Assembly (NCBI GenBank): GCA_020025115.1
Contig: JAHHSP010000070.1
Coordinates: forward strand, 1-6,385
Length of the DNA: 6,385 nucleotides
Reading direction: 5' to 3'
Source of the DNA: Collinsella sp.
GTDB lineage: Bacteria; Actinomycetota; Coriobacteriia; Coriobacteriales; Coriobacteriaceae
The position numbers were made by a program, and so were the translations under genes. Positions 1 through 6,258 of the stretch are shown here, in pieces. The notes beneath the pieces are model-generated. The model saw only the letters and a list, made by a program, of their open reading frames with translations, was not told the origin of the DNA and did not search any database. The first letter of the stretch is position 1. The number at the start of each line of letters is the position of its first letter.

Positions 1-36
1 GAAGACTCCCGGGCAATCTACGAGAGCGCCCTGTAG
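1..36 (+). CDS. C-terminal end of an unidentified gene (partial)
   Basis: Reading frame 1 gives EDSRAIYESAL followed by a TAG stop at 34-36. The gene starts left of the window, so only 11 residues are visible and no function can be named. The residues look like the end of an amphipathic helix. The stop lies 32 bases before a perfect inverted repeat that could end the transcript, which fits a gene ending here and converging on yaaA. The other two forward frames stay open across this point, but they run on antisense to yaaA and look like chance open frames. The call rests mainly on position and is uncertain. Confidence 0.4.
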   Translation, partial: EDSRAIYESAL

Positions 37-68
37 GCCCAACCCACCCGCGCAGCAAAACCATGTCC

Positions 69-114
69 GAAGGCGCCTCACGGCCCCCATGCCGGGAAGC
101 CGCGAGGCGCCTTC
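69..114. terminator. Hairpin between convergent genes, possible bidirectional terminator
   Basis: GAAGGCGCCTC at 69-79 is perfectly complementary to GAGGCGCCTTC at 104-114: an 11-bp GC-rich stem with a 24-nt loop that can form small inner stems (CGGC with GCCG). It lies between the rightward gene ending at 36 and yaaA, which ends leftward at 146. Read on the minus strand, a TTTT run follows a few bases after the stem (the aaaa at 58-61 on the plus strand). No T-run follows on the plus strand. It therefore fits yaaA termination better than termination of the left-hand gene. Confidence 0.55.
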
Positions 115-145
115 TGCCGTGTTCCGACGACGTGCGATGGCACAC

Positions 146-973
146 CTATCTTTTCATGAATACAAGGGTCTGCTTGCTCGCATCGCCCTGGGACAGATCG
201 GGGTCGAACGCATACCCAACGTTGAAGCACTTCAGCTCCTCAGTGCGTCGCACCCCATGCTCCGCCATCCAGCGCACCATGCTGCCACGGGCAATCTTGC
301 TCGCGGTCGAGCGCTGGACGGGCTTGCCATCGCGCAGGGCCTCGCCGAAGATGCACGTGACCTCACGCACGCCTTCGGGCCGATGTGGAAGAACCGCCTT
401 GGAATACTCCACGCTGGCGAGATTCACGATTTCGACCGCATCGCCCGACTGCACGGCCGATACGGCACACACGGCCCTCGCAATCGAATCGCCCCAAAAC
501 GCATAGAGGTTCTTCGCCCCATCCACGGACAGCTTGGCACCCATCTCCAAGCGGTACGGCTGGACCGCATCGAACGGCCGGACGCAGCCGTAGAGCGCGG
601 AAAGCACCCATAGATGCCCCTGCAGCCACTCAAGCGCATCGGTTTCGAGCACGTCCGGCGCCATGCTGCGAAATTGAATACCCATATAAGAGAAGATGGC
701 AGGGGAAACCAAGCGGGACAGCTCCGCATCTCCGAGAGAACCCGTGTCGGCGATGTCGCGATACCTATGCAGGCGCTCCACGTTCTCGACCAACAGCCCA
801 TCGTTGACGCCCCACAGCGCACGCAGGCCCTCACTCCCCCGCCTGCGCTCGATTGAGCGCAGGGCCGCCATGACGCGAGCGGTCTTCTCCGAAAGCGGCG
901 GGATGCCCCGCGGGACGAACCCATCACGAGCCACCCCCATCTGCTTTGCGGGAGAGATGATGACCTGCAACAT
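146..973 (-). CDS. yaaA: Peroxide stress protein YaaA (DUF328/UPF0246)
   Basis: A 275-residue cytoplasmic protein of the YaaA family; the E. coli member is about 258 residues. In E. coli, YaaA is induced by hydrogen peroxide and lowers free intracellular iron, limiting Fenton damage to DNA and protein; DNA binding has also been reported for the family. Visible family hallmarks are the N-terminal IISPAKQM (residues 5-12), LSALYGCVRPFDAVQPYRLE (124-143), LYAFWGD (156-162), VNLASVEYSKAV (183-194), the SKIARG basic motif (225-230) and FNVGYAFD near the C-terminus (250-257). The ATG at 973 is chosen because GGAGG (981-985) lies 7 nt upstream and the family begins at exactly this point; an in-frame GTG at 991 would place that site inside the gene. 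It lies 75 bp downstream of the membrane-protein gene on the same strand, so co-transcription is plausible. The protein appears intact. The role in this organism is inferred from the family. Confidence 0.93.
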   Translation of the reverse strand: MLQVIISPAKQMGVARDGFVPRGIPPLSEKTARVMAALRSIERRRGSEGLRALWGVNDGLLVENVERLHRYRDIADTGSLGDAELSRLVSPAIFSYMGIQFRSMAPDVLETDALEWLQGHLWVLSALYGCVRPFDAVQPYRLEMGAKLSVDGAKNLYAFWGDSIARAVCAVSAVQSGDAVEIVNLASVEYSKAVLPHRPEGVREVTCIFGEALRDGKPVQRSTASKIARGSMVRWMAEHGVRRTEELKCFNVGYAFDPDLSQGDASKQTLVFMKR

Positions 974-980
974 GAAAAAG

Positions 981-985
981 CCTCC
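981..985 (-). promoter_or_regulatory. Ribosome-binding site of yaaA
   Basis: GGAGG on the minus strand, 7 nt upstream of the ATG at 973. It fixes the yaaA start and argues against the upstream in-frame GTG at 991. Confidence 0.8.
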
Positions 986-1048
986 GAGCACTCAAGTATC
1001 CGACCCATTCGTCCGAACTGCCCGCATCCGCGCCGCGTTCACCCGTTT

Positions 1049-3034
1049 CTACGCCGCTGACCCATCGGCCTCGACATCGGACGCCTCCGGAGAGGTATCG
1101 GTTGCAGGCACGGCCGCCGCGCTCGCCCGGGAGCCGGCAAGGCTCACGGCCTGGCGGACCGCACCGTCCTCATCGGAGGACGTCGCGCAGCCGAATTCGA
1201 TCGCATCGCCGACGTGGTAGCGGACGATGTCGAGCATCTCCGGAAGAGCGAAGTCGTAAATCGTCCCGTCCCCCTCGAGGGTCACGTAGAAATGCGAGTT
1301 GCCATCGATAACCGCCTGCGCGATGGAGGCGATGGTGCCGGACATCTGGTCCTCAACACCGCTTGCCGCGACCTCATCCTCGGACAGCGCCCCCGAGGAC
1401 GCGAGCATTTGCAGATAGCTCTCCTGAGTCGCCGCGACCGTGGATCCCGTGGCGACGCTCTGATAATGCTCGACGTTGATCATGGCGTACATCTTGACCA
1501 GTCCGGCATTGTCCTTCAGCGCCATGAAGTAGGTCGGCTGTCCGGCCACGTTGAGCAAAAGCGGGTAGGTCGCTTCGTACTTGAGGTTCTGCACTTGACC
1601 CTCGGCAGACGCCTGTGCCGAGTCCTCGGTGGCACCCGCCACCGGGTAGTAATGCGACTCGCCCGTGCGCTGGTTCACCAAGATGAATCCGACGTTCGAG
1701 CTGTCGGCAGTCACGGAGCTCACGCCCGTGTACAGGTAGATATCATCCCCCTGGGCGAGATAGTTGTAACCGAGCTCGCCGTTGGTTCCGAGCGTGGTGC
1801 GAACCACGCCCTGCTGACCGAGCCAGGAGTTGAGCCATCCGTTCTTGTACGCACCGCTCCAGTTGTACTGCTGGATGATGAGGTCGCTCGGATAGGCGCG
1901 GTCAACCCATGTGGGGCAGTCTTCGATCGCGTAGTCCTCGGTCTCGCCGGTGCAGGCATTCACCAGGACGACGCGCTGGATCGTAGTGCCCTCGAACAGG
2001 CCGATGGTGCGCTTCTGCACGGGAAAGACCCACCAGGGCGTTCCCTCCTCGTCGAGCTCGAAGCTTTTTTGGTCAAACATGTAGGAGGGATATTTGAGCT
2101 GCACGTAACGGTCGATGTTGCGTGCGAGCGGCTCGCTCTCGGAGTAGCGAATCGGATCCTTGAGACGCACGACCTCGGCTTCCTGGGTGACCATATCCAC
2201 AAGCACATACGCGGGGATGCCCGTGCCGCGATGGCTCAGCCACTTGAAAAGGTCGGCATAGACGAGCGGGCTCACGCGCACCGGGCGACCCTGGTAGTTG
2301 ATCTGGCTGTATGCGGGGCTTATCTCGAACTGGCTCACGAACTCGGGAATCGAACCCATGGCACGGGAACCGAGCAGCTGGGCGGAGGCACGGTCGATCA
2401 CGGGAACGTCGGCGTAGTCGACCTCCTTGATATCCTTGGCAAAATCGCCCTCGGTGGTCTTGAGCACATTGGCGTAGCGCTCGGCATTACCGGGGATGAA
2501 CGGCTCGCCCATGATGAGGCCGACAAAGAACGCGATGATCACGGCTAGCGGAAGATATGCGAGTCGGCCGAACAGCCCGGCGCGATGCGCAGAGCGCAGC
2601 GCAGCGACCTTGAGCGCGACTGCGGCGAGGATGGCCGCGAGGATGATCCAGCTCCACACGCGCGGGCTGTGGATATTGAGCGCCGGATGGAACCACCAAT
2701 ACGAGACGACCGCGGCGAGCGCGAGAACGACCAGCACGACGACGAACGCGGTGCGACTCCAATGGGCGAGCCTCTCCATAAACGGCGGCACCCGCCGCCC
2801 TCCGTGAACATGCTCCCCGCGCGCGGCCTTCTCTTTGGCGCGAGCGGCCTTCTTGCGCGCACGGGCGCTTTTGGGGGTGCCGCCCGCAGTGCCCTTCTGG
2901 TCGCCGGCGGGGATGTCCTCCACCTCGACTTCCACATCGATGGGCTCATCTGCGGCGGGGTCGGCGGGGTCGGCGCTGCCGGGCACCTCCACTCCGGAAC
3001 GCCGCAACATCTCCAAAATCTCGTCGTGGTTCAT
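1049..3034 (-). CDS. Conserved membrane protein of unknown function with large extracytoplasmic region
   Basis: 661 residues; I recognise the general type (large membrane proteins of Gram-positive gut bacteria, sometimes loosely annotated as CvpA-like) but no function. The N-terminus is cytoplasmic: a short helix (1-15), an acidic stretch (about 21-42), then a Lys/Arg/Ala-rich segment (about 54-72). Three hydrophobic helices follow at about 95-113, 127-146 and 158-175. Residues 180-661 are then predicted outside the cell. This part contains recurring strands of the type VLVN-x-x-TGE (see 275-291, 353-369, 448-464), a KYPSY...WWVFPV stretch (314-339) recalling PepSY-like folds, and a C-terminal small beta domain (about 564-633: GTIASI, VIDGNSHFYVTL, VGDAIEF) that could be OB-like. 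The tail is Ala/Ser/Asp-rich. The ATG at 3034 is preferred over frame extensions to 3163 because AAGGA lies upstream and the extension is Arg-rich non-family sequence. It is upstream of yaaA and divergent from the ABC exporter. Domain names are inference from appearance only. Confidence 0.88.
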   Translation of the reverse strand: MNHDEILEMLRRSGVEVPGSADPADPAADEPIDVEVEVEDIPAGDQKGTAGGTPKSARARKKAARAKEKAARGEHVHGGRRVPPFMERLAHWSRTAFVVVLVVLALAAVVSYWWFHPALNIHSPRVWSWIILAAILAAVALKVAALRSAHRAGLFGRLAYLPLAVIIAFFVGLIMGEPFIPGNAERYANVLKTTEGDFAKDIKEVDYADVPVIDRASAQLLGSRAMGSIPEFVSQFEISPAYSQINYQGRPVRVSPLVYADLFKWLSHRGTGIPAYVLVDMVTQEAEVVRLKDPIRYSESEPLARNIDRYVQLKYPSYMFDQKSFELDEEGTPWWVFPVQKRTIGLFEGTTIQRVVLVNACTGETEDYAIEDCPTWVDRAYPSDLIIQQYNWSGAYKNGWLNSWLGQQGVVRTTLGTNGELGYNYLAQGDDIYLYTGVSSVTADSSNVGFILVNQRTGESHYYPVAGATEDSAQASAEGQVQNLKYEATYPLLLNVAGQPTYFMALKDNAGLVKMYAMINVEHYQSVATGSTVAATQESYLQMLASSGALSEDEVAASGVEDQMSGTIASIAQAVIDGNSHFYVTLEGDGTIYDFALPEMLDIVRYHVGDAIEFGCATSSDEDGAVRQAVSLAGSRASAAAVPATDTSPEASDVEADGSAA

Positions 3035-3045
3035 CGAGGTATCAA

Positions 3046-3050
3046 TCCTT
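3046..3050 (-). promoter_or_regulatory. Ribosome-binding site of the membrane-protein gene
   Basis: AAGGA on the minus strand (within GGAAGGAT), 11 nt before the ATG at 3034. The spacing is at the long end of normal, but no better start is nearby, and the protein beginning MNHDEILEML looks natural. Confidence 0.55.
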
Positions 3051-3074
3051 CCATTGTTTTCGACAACTTGAAAG

Positions 3075-3101
3075 ATGATACCCAGTTGGTGCGCCCGACA
3101 A
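3075..3101 (-). promoter_or_regulatory. Possible promoter of the membrane-protein gene
   Basis: On the minus strand TTGTCG (3096-3101) precedes TATCAT (3075-3080) with a 15-nt spacer. The -10 matches the sigma-70 consensus at five of six bases and the -35 at four of six, but the spacer is shorter than the usual 17. Transcription would start around 3068 and give a leader of about 35 nt. The call comes from pattern and position only. Confidence 0.4.
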
Positions 3102-3237
3102 CGCGAACGGAGACAGAAACGGCTCACCCGTCGCCCGTGTGCCCGCGGCGATGCGACGGACATCTTGCCGCCCCATTCGCCGTCGACCGATCACCATCCC
3201 CGTGTATGGTCCGCGTGATGAAGGCAATGCGGTGAAC

Positions 3238-3266
3238 TTGACCTCGAACCCGATTCAAGGGATAAC
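3238..3266 (+). promoter_or_regulatory. Sigma-70-type promoter of the ABC exporter gene
   Basis: TTGACC (3238-3243, five of six to TTGACA) and GATAAC (3261-3266, four of six to TATAAT) are separated by exactly 17 nt. Transcription would begin near 3273, giving a leader of about 73 nt before the ATG at 3346. The spacer contains an inverted repeat, CTTGA (3237-3241) with TCAAG (3255-3259), enclosing TCG/CGA arms, which could be an operator. This is the best promoter match I found in the window. Confidence 0.55.
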
Positions 3267-3333
3267 CTTTTGCAGTCACCACACGCAAGGGACGGCCGTC
3301 ATGTGCCGACAGCCGCCTTTGCCCAAGGCACGC

Positions 3334-3339
3334 AAGGAG
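3334..3339 (+). promoter_or_regulatory. Ribosome-binding site of the ABC exporter gene
   Basis: AAGGAG with a 6-nt spacer to the ATG at 3346. It decides the start over an in-frame ATG at 3301, which has only a weaker AAGGGA (3287-3292) in front and would add 15 residues. Confidence 0.75.
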
Positions 3340-3345
3340 CCATGC

Positions 3346-5151
3346 ATGTCGCAGAGAAACGTACAAAAGCTTGAGAAACCCGCCGTGAGGCGCACCCTGC
3401 GGCGATTTTGGGAGGTCACGCGCATGGTGCCCGGCGCGGCGTTCCTCGCCGTGTTCACCTCCGTCGCCTACGTGGCCCTGCTCATCTTCGTGAACACCTG
3501 GGTCATGGGCCTCATCGTGGACCGCGTTCAGGCCGCGCCCGTCCCCGCCGATCAGGTTTGGGAGGTCTTTGGCCCCTACATCCTGGCGCTGCTGCTCGTG
3601 AACCTCGTCGGTCAGATCTGCTCCAAGTTGCAGGACTACGCCGTCTACAAGCTGCAAATCAACGGAAACTACCACCTTGCGCGCCTATGCTTCGACACGC
3701 TATCCAACCAGTCGATGACCTTCCACACGAGCCGCTTCGGCGGCGCGCTGGTGAGTCAGACGAGCAAGTTTATGAGCGGCTACACGCAGATGGTCGACGT
3801 CGTGGTCTACTCGCTCATCCCCACCATCGCGAGCACCGTCTGCACGTTCATCGCCCTCGCACCCGCCGTACCCGCCTACGCCGCCGCGCTCGCCGTCATG
3901 CTCGTGATATACGTGATCGTGGCCACGCGCATGTATCAGCGCATCTTGCCGCTCTCGGCGGCCACCGCAAAGGCCCAGAATCGCCTGTCCGGCGTGCTGT
4001 CCGACGCGGTGACCAACATCCTCGCCGTCAAGACCTGCGGGCGTGAGGACTTCGAGAAGCGGCTCTTCGACGAGGCGGACATCGCCGCCATGCAGGCCGA
4101 GAGCCGCTCGATGCGCGCCACCATGCAGCGCGGCTTCACCACGAGCGGCATCATCACCGTGATCATGCTCATCGCGTCCATCTTCGTAGCGGGCGGCAAC
4201 GCGTGGTTCGGCATATCAGGCGGCATGCTCGTCATGATGTTCTCCTACACCTACCAGCTCTCCATGCGCTTCAACTACATCAACTCGATGATGCAACGCA
4301 TGAATCGCGCCATCGGCGACGCGAGCGAGATGGCCCGCATCCTTGACGAGCCCCGACTCGTGGAAGATGCGCCCGGCGCCCCGGACCTCCAAGTGGCCGA
4401 GGGCTCGATCGACTTCGATCACCTGGGCTTCGCTTACGCCGATGCCGTCGAGGGCGACCGCGTCTTCACCGACCTCAACCTGCATATCCCCGCAGGGCAA
4501 CGCGTCGGTCTGGTGGGACGCTCCGGATCGGGCAAGACCACCCTCACCAAGCTGCTGCTGCGCCTCTCCGACGTTCAGGACGGCCACGTGTATGTGGACG
4601 GCCAGGACATCTCCACCTGCACTCAGCAGAGCCTGCGACGCCAGATCGCCTACGTTCCGCAGGAAGCGCTGCTGTTCCACCGTTCCATCCGCGAGAACAT
4701 CGCCTACGGCCGCCCCGACGCCTCCGAAGAGGAAATCCGCCGCGCCGCCGAGCTCGCCAACGCGCTGGAATTCATCGATCGCCTGCCCGAGGGTCTCGAC
4801 ACGCTCGTGGGAGAGCGCGGCGTGAAGCTTTCCGGCGGACAACGCCAGCGCGTCGCCATCGCGCGCGCCATCCTCACCGACGCGCCGATCCTCGTGCTCG
4901 ACGAGGCCACGAGCGCCCTCGATTCCGAGAGCGAGGCACTTGTGCAGGACGCGCTCGAGAATCTCATGCGCGGGCGCACCTCCATCGTGGTGGCACACCG
5001 CTTATCCACCGTGGCGGCGCTCGACCGCATCGTCGTTCTTGCCGACGGCGAGATCGTCGAAGACGGCACGCACTCCGAGCTCACGGAAGCCCACGGCGAA
5101 TATGCCGCCCTCTGGAGCCGTCAAACCGGCGCGTTTTTAGACGGGGAATAG
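3346..5151 (+). CDS. ABC exporter half-transporter (MsbA/LmrA-like permease-ATPase fusion)
   Basis: A 601-residue inner-membrane ATP-driven exporter with one transmembrane domain fused to one ATPase domain. Six membrane helices are predicted at about 29-50, 75-93, 155-173, 176-195, 266-285 and 290-305. Coupling regions fit the fold (FHTSRFGGALVSQTSKF, 126-142; NRLSGVLSDAV, 212-222). The ATPase half, about 352-601, has an A-loop Tyr (Y364), Walker A GRSGSGKTT (391-399), Q-loop Q439, signature LSGGQ (495-499), Walker B ILVLDE with catalytic E520, D-loop SALD (523-526) and switch H551. All catalytic elements are intact, and no partner half-transporter gene adjoins it, so a homodimer is likely. 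The substrate cannot be told from sequence; lipids, drugs or peptides are all exported by relatives. There is no N-terminal C39 peptidase domain, which argues against a bacteriocin-processing type. It stands alone: divergent from the gene to its left and convergent with nfo on its right. Confidence 0.95.
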   Translation: MSQRNVQKLEKPAVRRTLRRFWEVTRMVPGAAFLAVFTSVAYVALLIFVNTWVMGLIVDRVQAAPVPADQVWEVFGPYILALLLVNLVGQICSKLQDYAVYKLQINGNYHLARLCFDTLSNQSMTFHTSRFGGALVSQTSKFMSGYTQMVDVVVYSLIPTIASTVCTFIALAPAVPAYAAALAVMLVIYVIVATRMYQRILPLSAATAKAQNRLSGVLSDAVTNILAVKTCGREDFEKRLFDEADIAAMQAESRSMRATMQRGFTTSGIITVIMLIASIFVAGGNAWFGISGGMLVMMFSYTYQLSMRFNYINSMMQRMNRAIGDASEMARILDEPRLVEDAPGAPDLQVAEGSIDFDHLGFAYADAVEGDRVFTDLNLHIPAGQRVGLVGRSGSGKTTLTKLLLRLSDVQDGHVYVDGQDISTCTQQSLRRQIAYVPQEALLFHRSIRENIAYGRPDASEEEIRRAAELANALEFIDRLPEGLDTLVGERGVKLSGGQRQRVAIARAILTDAPILVLDEATSALDSESEALVQDALENLMRGRTSIVVAHRLSTVAALDRIVVLADGEIVEDGTHSELTEAHGEYAALWSRQTGAFLDGE

Positions 5152-5166
5152 ACGGCGGCACGCCGT
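5152..5166. terminator. Small hairpin between convergent ABC and nfo genes
   Basis: ACGGCG (5152-5157) pairs perfectly with CGCCGT (5161-5166) around a GCA loop, filling half of the 27-bp gap between the ABC stop (5151) and the nfo stop (5179). No T-run follows on either strand, so this would be an atypical terminator. The call rests largely on its position between convergent genes. Confidence 0.35.
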
Positions 5167-5178
5167 GCGGCGATCGCG

Positions 5179-6054
5179 CTACCCGGCAAGCCCGCGCAGA
5201 TAGGCGATCTCGCGGGCATACCCGGATAGATCGTCATGAGGGGTCTCCAGGATAAACGGCAGGTCGCGCAGGGCGGGGTGCGTCACGATGGCCTGCAAAA
5301 CGCATTCGCCGCCGCCGAGCTCCGGGTTGCCCAGATATCCCCCGCCGATCACCTCGTGGCGGTCCTTGTGCGCGCCGCGAGGGTTCTTGGAATCGTTGAT
5401 GTGGACCGCCTGCAGGCGCTCGAGGCCCACCGTGCGATCGAACTCGGCCATCACGCCATCCAGGTCGCCGACGATGTCGTACCCACCGTCGGAGATGTGG
5501 CAGGTGTCCAGGCACACGCCAAGCACATCGGTGCCGGCGAGCTCGGGGCGGCGGGCCTCCACGCCGTCGATGATGCGCGCGAGCTCGTCGAAGGTACGGC
5601 CTATCTCGGTACCCTTGCCCGCCATGCTCTCAAGCAGCACGCACGTGCGCTGCCCCTCGAACATCACCCGGCACAACGCGTCGACAATGAGCTCGATACC
5701 CGCATCGACTCCCTGTCCCACATGCGCTCCGGGATGGAAGTTGTAGAGCTGCCCCGGCAGGGCCTCCATGCGCTGCAAGTCCTCGGCCATGGCCCCGAGT
5801 GCGAATTCACGCGCGCGCTCTTTGGCGGAGCAGGGGTTGTACGTATAAGGCGCGTGCGCCACCAGGCGCCCGAACTTATCCTCGTCCAAGATGCTCCGCA
5901 GGCCCGCCACGTCATCGAGATCGAGTGGCTTGGCGTTCCCGCCACGCGGGTTGCGCGTGAAGAACGCGAAGGTGTTCGCACCGATGGAGCGGGCGGTCTC
6001 GCCCATCGCGGTGTAGCCTTTGGTGGTGGAAAGATGGCAACCGATGGTCAGCAT
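5179..6054 (-). CDS. nfo: Endonuclease IV (AP endonuclease, Nfo family)
   Basis: A 291-residue zinc-dependent TIM-barrel enzyme (E. coli Nfo is 285) that cuts DNA 5' of abasic sites and removes blocked 3' ends in base excision repair. All nine expected metal ligands appear in order: H67 (AHAPYTYN), H107 (NFHPGAH), E142 (VLLESMAG), D183 and H186 (CLDTCHISDGGYD), H218 (HINDSKNPRG), D231 and H233 (KDRHEVIGGG) and E270 (FILETPHD). The spacing H218-D231-H233 equals that in E. coli (216-229-231). The ATG at 6054 is chosen because MLTIGCHLST aligns with the family start and GGAGG (6059-6063) is just upstream; an in-frame GTG at 6081 adds nine residues and would bury that site. It converges on the ABC gene and diverges from a lipoprotein gene, so it is probably transcribed alone. 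No LexA-like box was seen upstream. Confidence 0.96.
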   Translation of the reverse strand: MLTIGCHLSTTKGYTAMGETARSIGANTFAFFTRNPRGGNAKPLDLDDVAGLRSILDEDKFGRLVAHAPYTYNPCSAKERAREFALGAMAEDLQRMEALPGQLYNFHPGAHVGQGVDAGIELIVDALCRVMFEGQRTCVLLESMAGKGTEIGRTFDELARIIDGVEARRPELAGTDVLGVCLDTCHISDGGYDIVGDLDGVMAEFDRTVGLERLQAVHINDSKNPRGAHKDRHEVIGGGYLGNPELGGGECVLQAIVTHPALRDLPFILETPHDDLSGYAREIAYLRGLAG

Positions 6055-6058
6055 GGGA

Positions 6059-6063
6059 CCTCC
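6059..6063 (-). promoter_or_regulatory. Ribosome-binding site of nfo
   Basis: GGAGG on the minus strand with only 4 nt to the ATG at 6054. The spacing is short, but the match is strong and the resulting start agrees with the family. Confidence 0.65.
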
Positions 6064-6120
6064 GAAACATGCGGACCACACGCGAGCCCGCTCGATACAT
6101 GGAACAACACCCCGGCCCGT

Positions 6121-6156
6121 CGGGCGCGTACGTGCCGATGGGACGGGCGCCTACGT
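6121..6156 (+). repeat. Imperfect tandem repeat in the nfo/lipoprotein divergent region
   Basis: CGGGCGCGTACGT (6121-6133) recurs as CGGGCGCCTACGT (6144-6156): 12 of 13 bases agree and the copies start 23 bp apart, close to two helical turns. Each copy contains or adjoins a TACGT core, so CGTACGT (6127-6133) and ACGTACG (6153-6159) also form a 7-bp inverted repeat. The short element CG(T/A)CGGG appears nearby at 6118, 6169 and 6187. It lies upstream of both divergent genes, where regulator binding sites would be expected. No regulator can be named. Confidence 0.55.
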
Positions 6157-6201
6157 ACGATACACGAACGTCGGGTGATTTCGCACGACGGGCATTTCCG
6201 G

Positions 6202-6206
6202 GGAGG
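6202..6206 (+). promoter_or_regulatory. Ribosome-binding-site-like motif for the alternative lipoprotein start
   Basis: GGAGG lies 10 nt before the ATG at 6217, which is in frame with the preferred ATG at 6259. As a motif it is stronger than the AAGGA at 6245-6249, so the upstream start cannot be dismissed. Confidence 0.45.
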
Positions 6207-6258
6207 AAGTCGTACCATGGATACCGCCGACACCCCATATGCCCAAGGAACGATCGAC

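Larger units (their letters stand above)
3035..3345. other. Divergent intergenic region, 311 bp
   Basis: This non-coding stretch separates the leftward membrane-protein gene from the rightward ABC exporter gene. It holds the two candidate promoters, an inverted repeat over the exporter promoter (3237-3259), a perfect 10-bp palindrome GACGGCCGTC (3291-3300) and competing short hairpins just before the exporter ribosome-binding site. The heptamer CGACAAC occurs at 3061 and 3096. Open frames through it are Arg-rich and lack convincing starts, so I see no additional gene. Confidence 0.6.

Noticed and set aside
89..613. Overlapping plus-strand open frames antisense to yaaA
   Set aside because: YaaA motifs are clear on the minus strand. 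These frames lack a convincing ribosome-binding site and recognisable domains, and they cross the hairpin at 69-114.
1214..2548. A 444-codon open frame on the plus strand, antisense to the large membrane-protein gene
   Set aside because: It is fully contained in a convincing gene on the opposite strand. Its composition (His, Arg, Gly, Leu and Val-rich without recognisable motifs) is typical of the antisense frame of GC-rich coding DNA.
3237..3260. tRNA T-arm-like sequence (tcgaaccc) suggesting a tRNA gene or attachment site
   Set aside because: No acceptor stem, anticodon arm or D-arm can be built around it, and no integrase or duplicated segment is present.
3139..3345. N-terminal extension of the ABC exporter to an ATG at 3139
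   Set aside because: The extra 69 residues are Arg/Pro-rich and unlike exporter N-termini. They would span the best promoter, and a strong AAGGAG lies before the ATG at 3346.
4216..4998. A 260-codon open frame on the minus strand, antisense to the ABC ATPase domain
   Set aside because: The opposite strand has every ABC ATPase motif intact; the antisense frame shows no family motifs and is a GC-driven shadow.
6166..6179. A LexA/SOS box upstream of nfo starting from CGAAC at 6166
   Set aside because: The matching GTTCG half-site at the right spacing is absent, so there is no evidence for SOS control of nfo.
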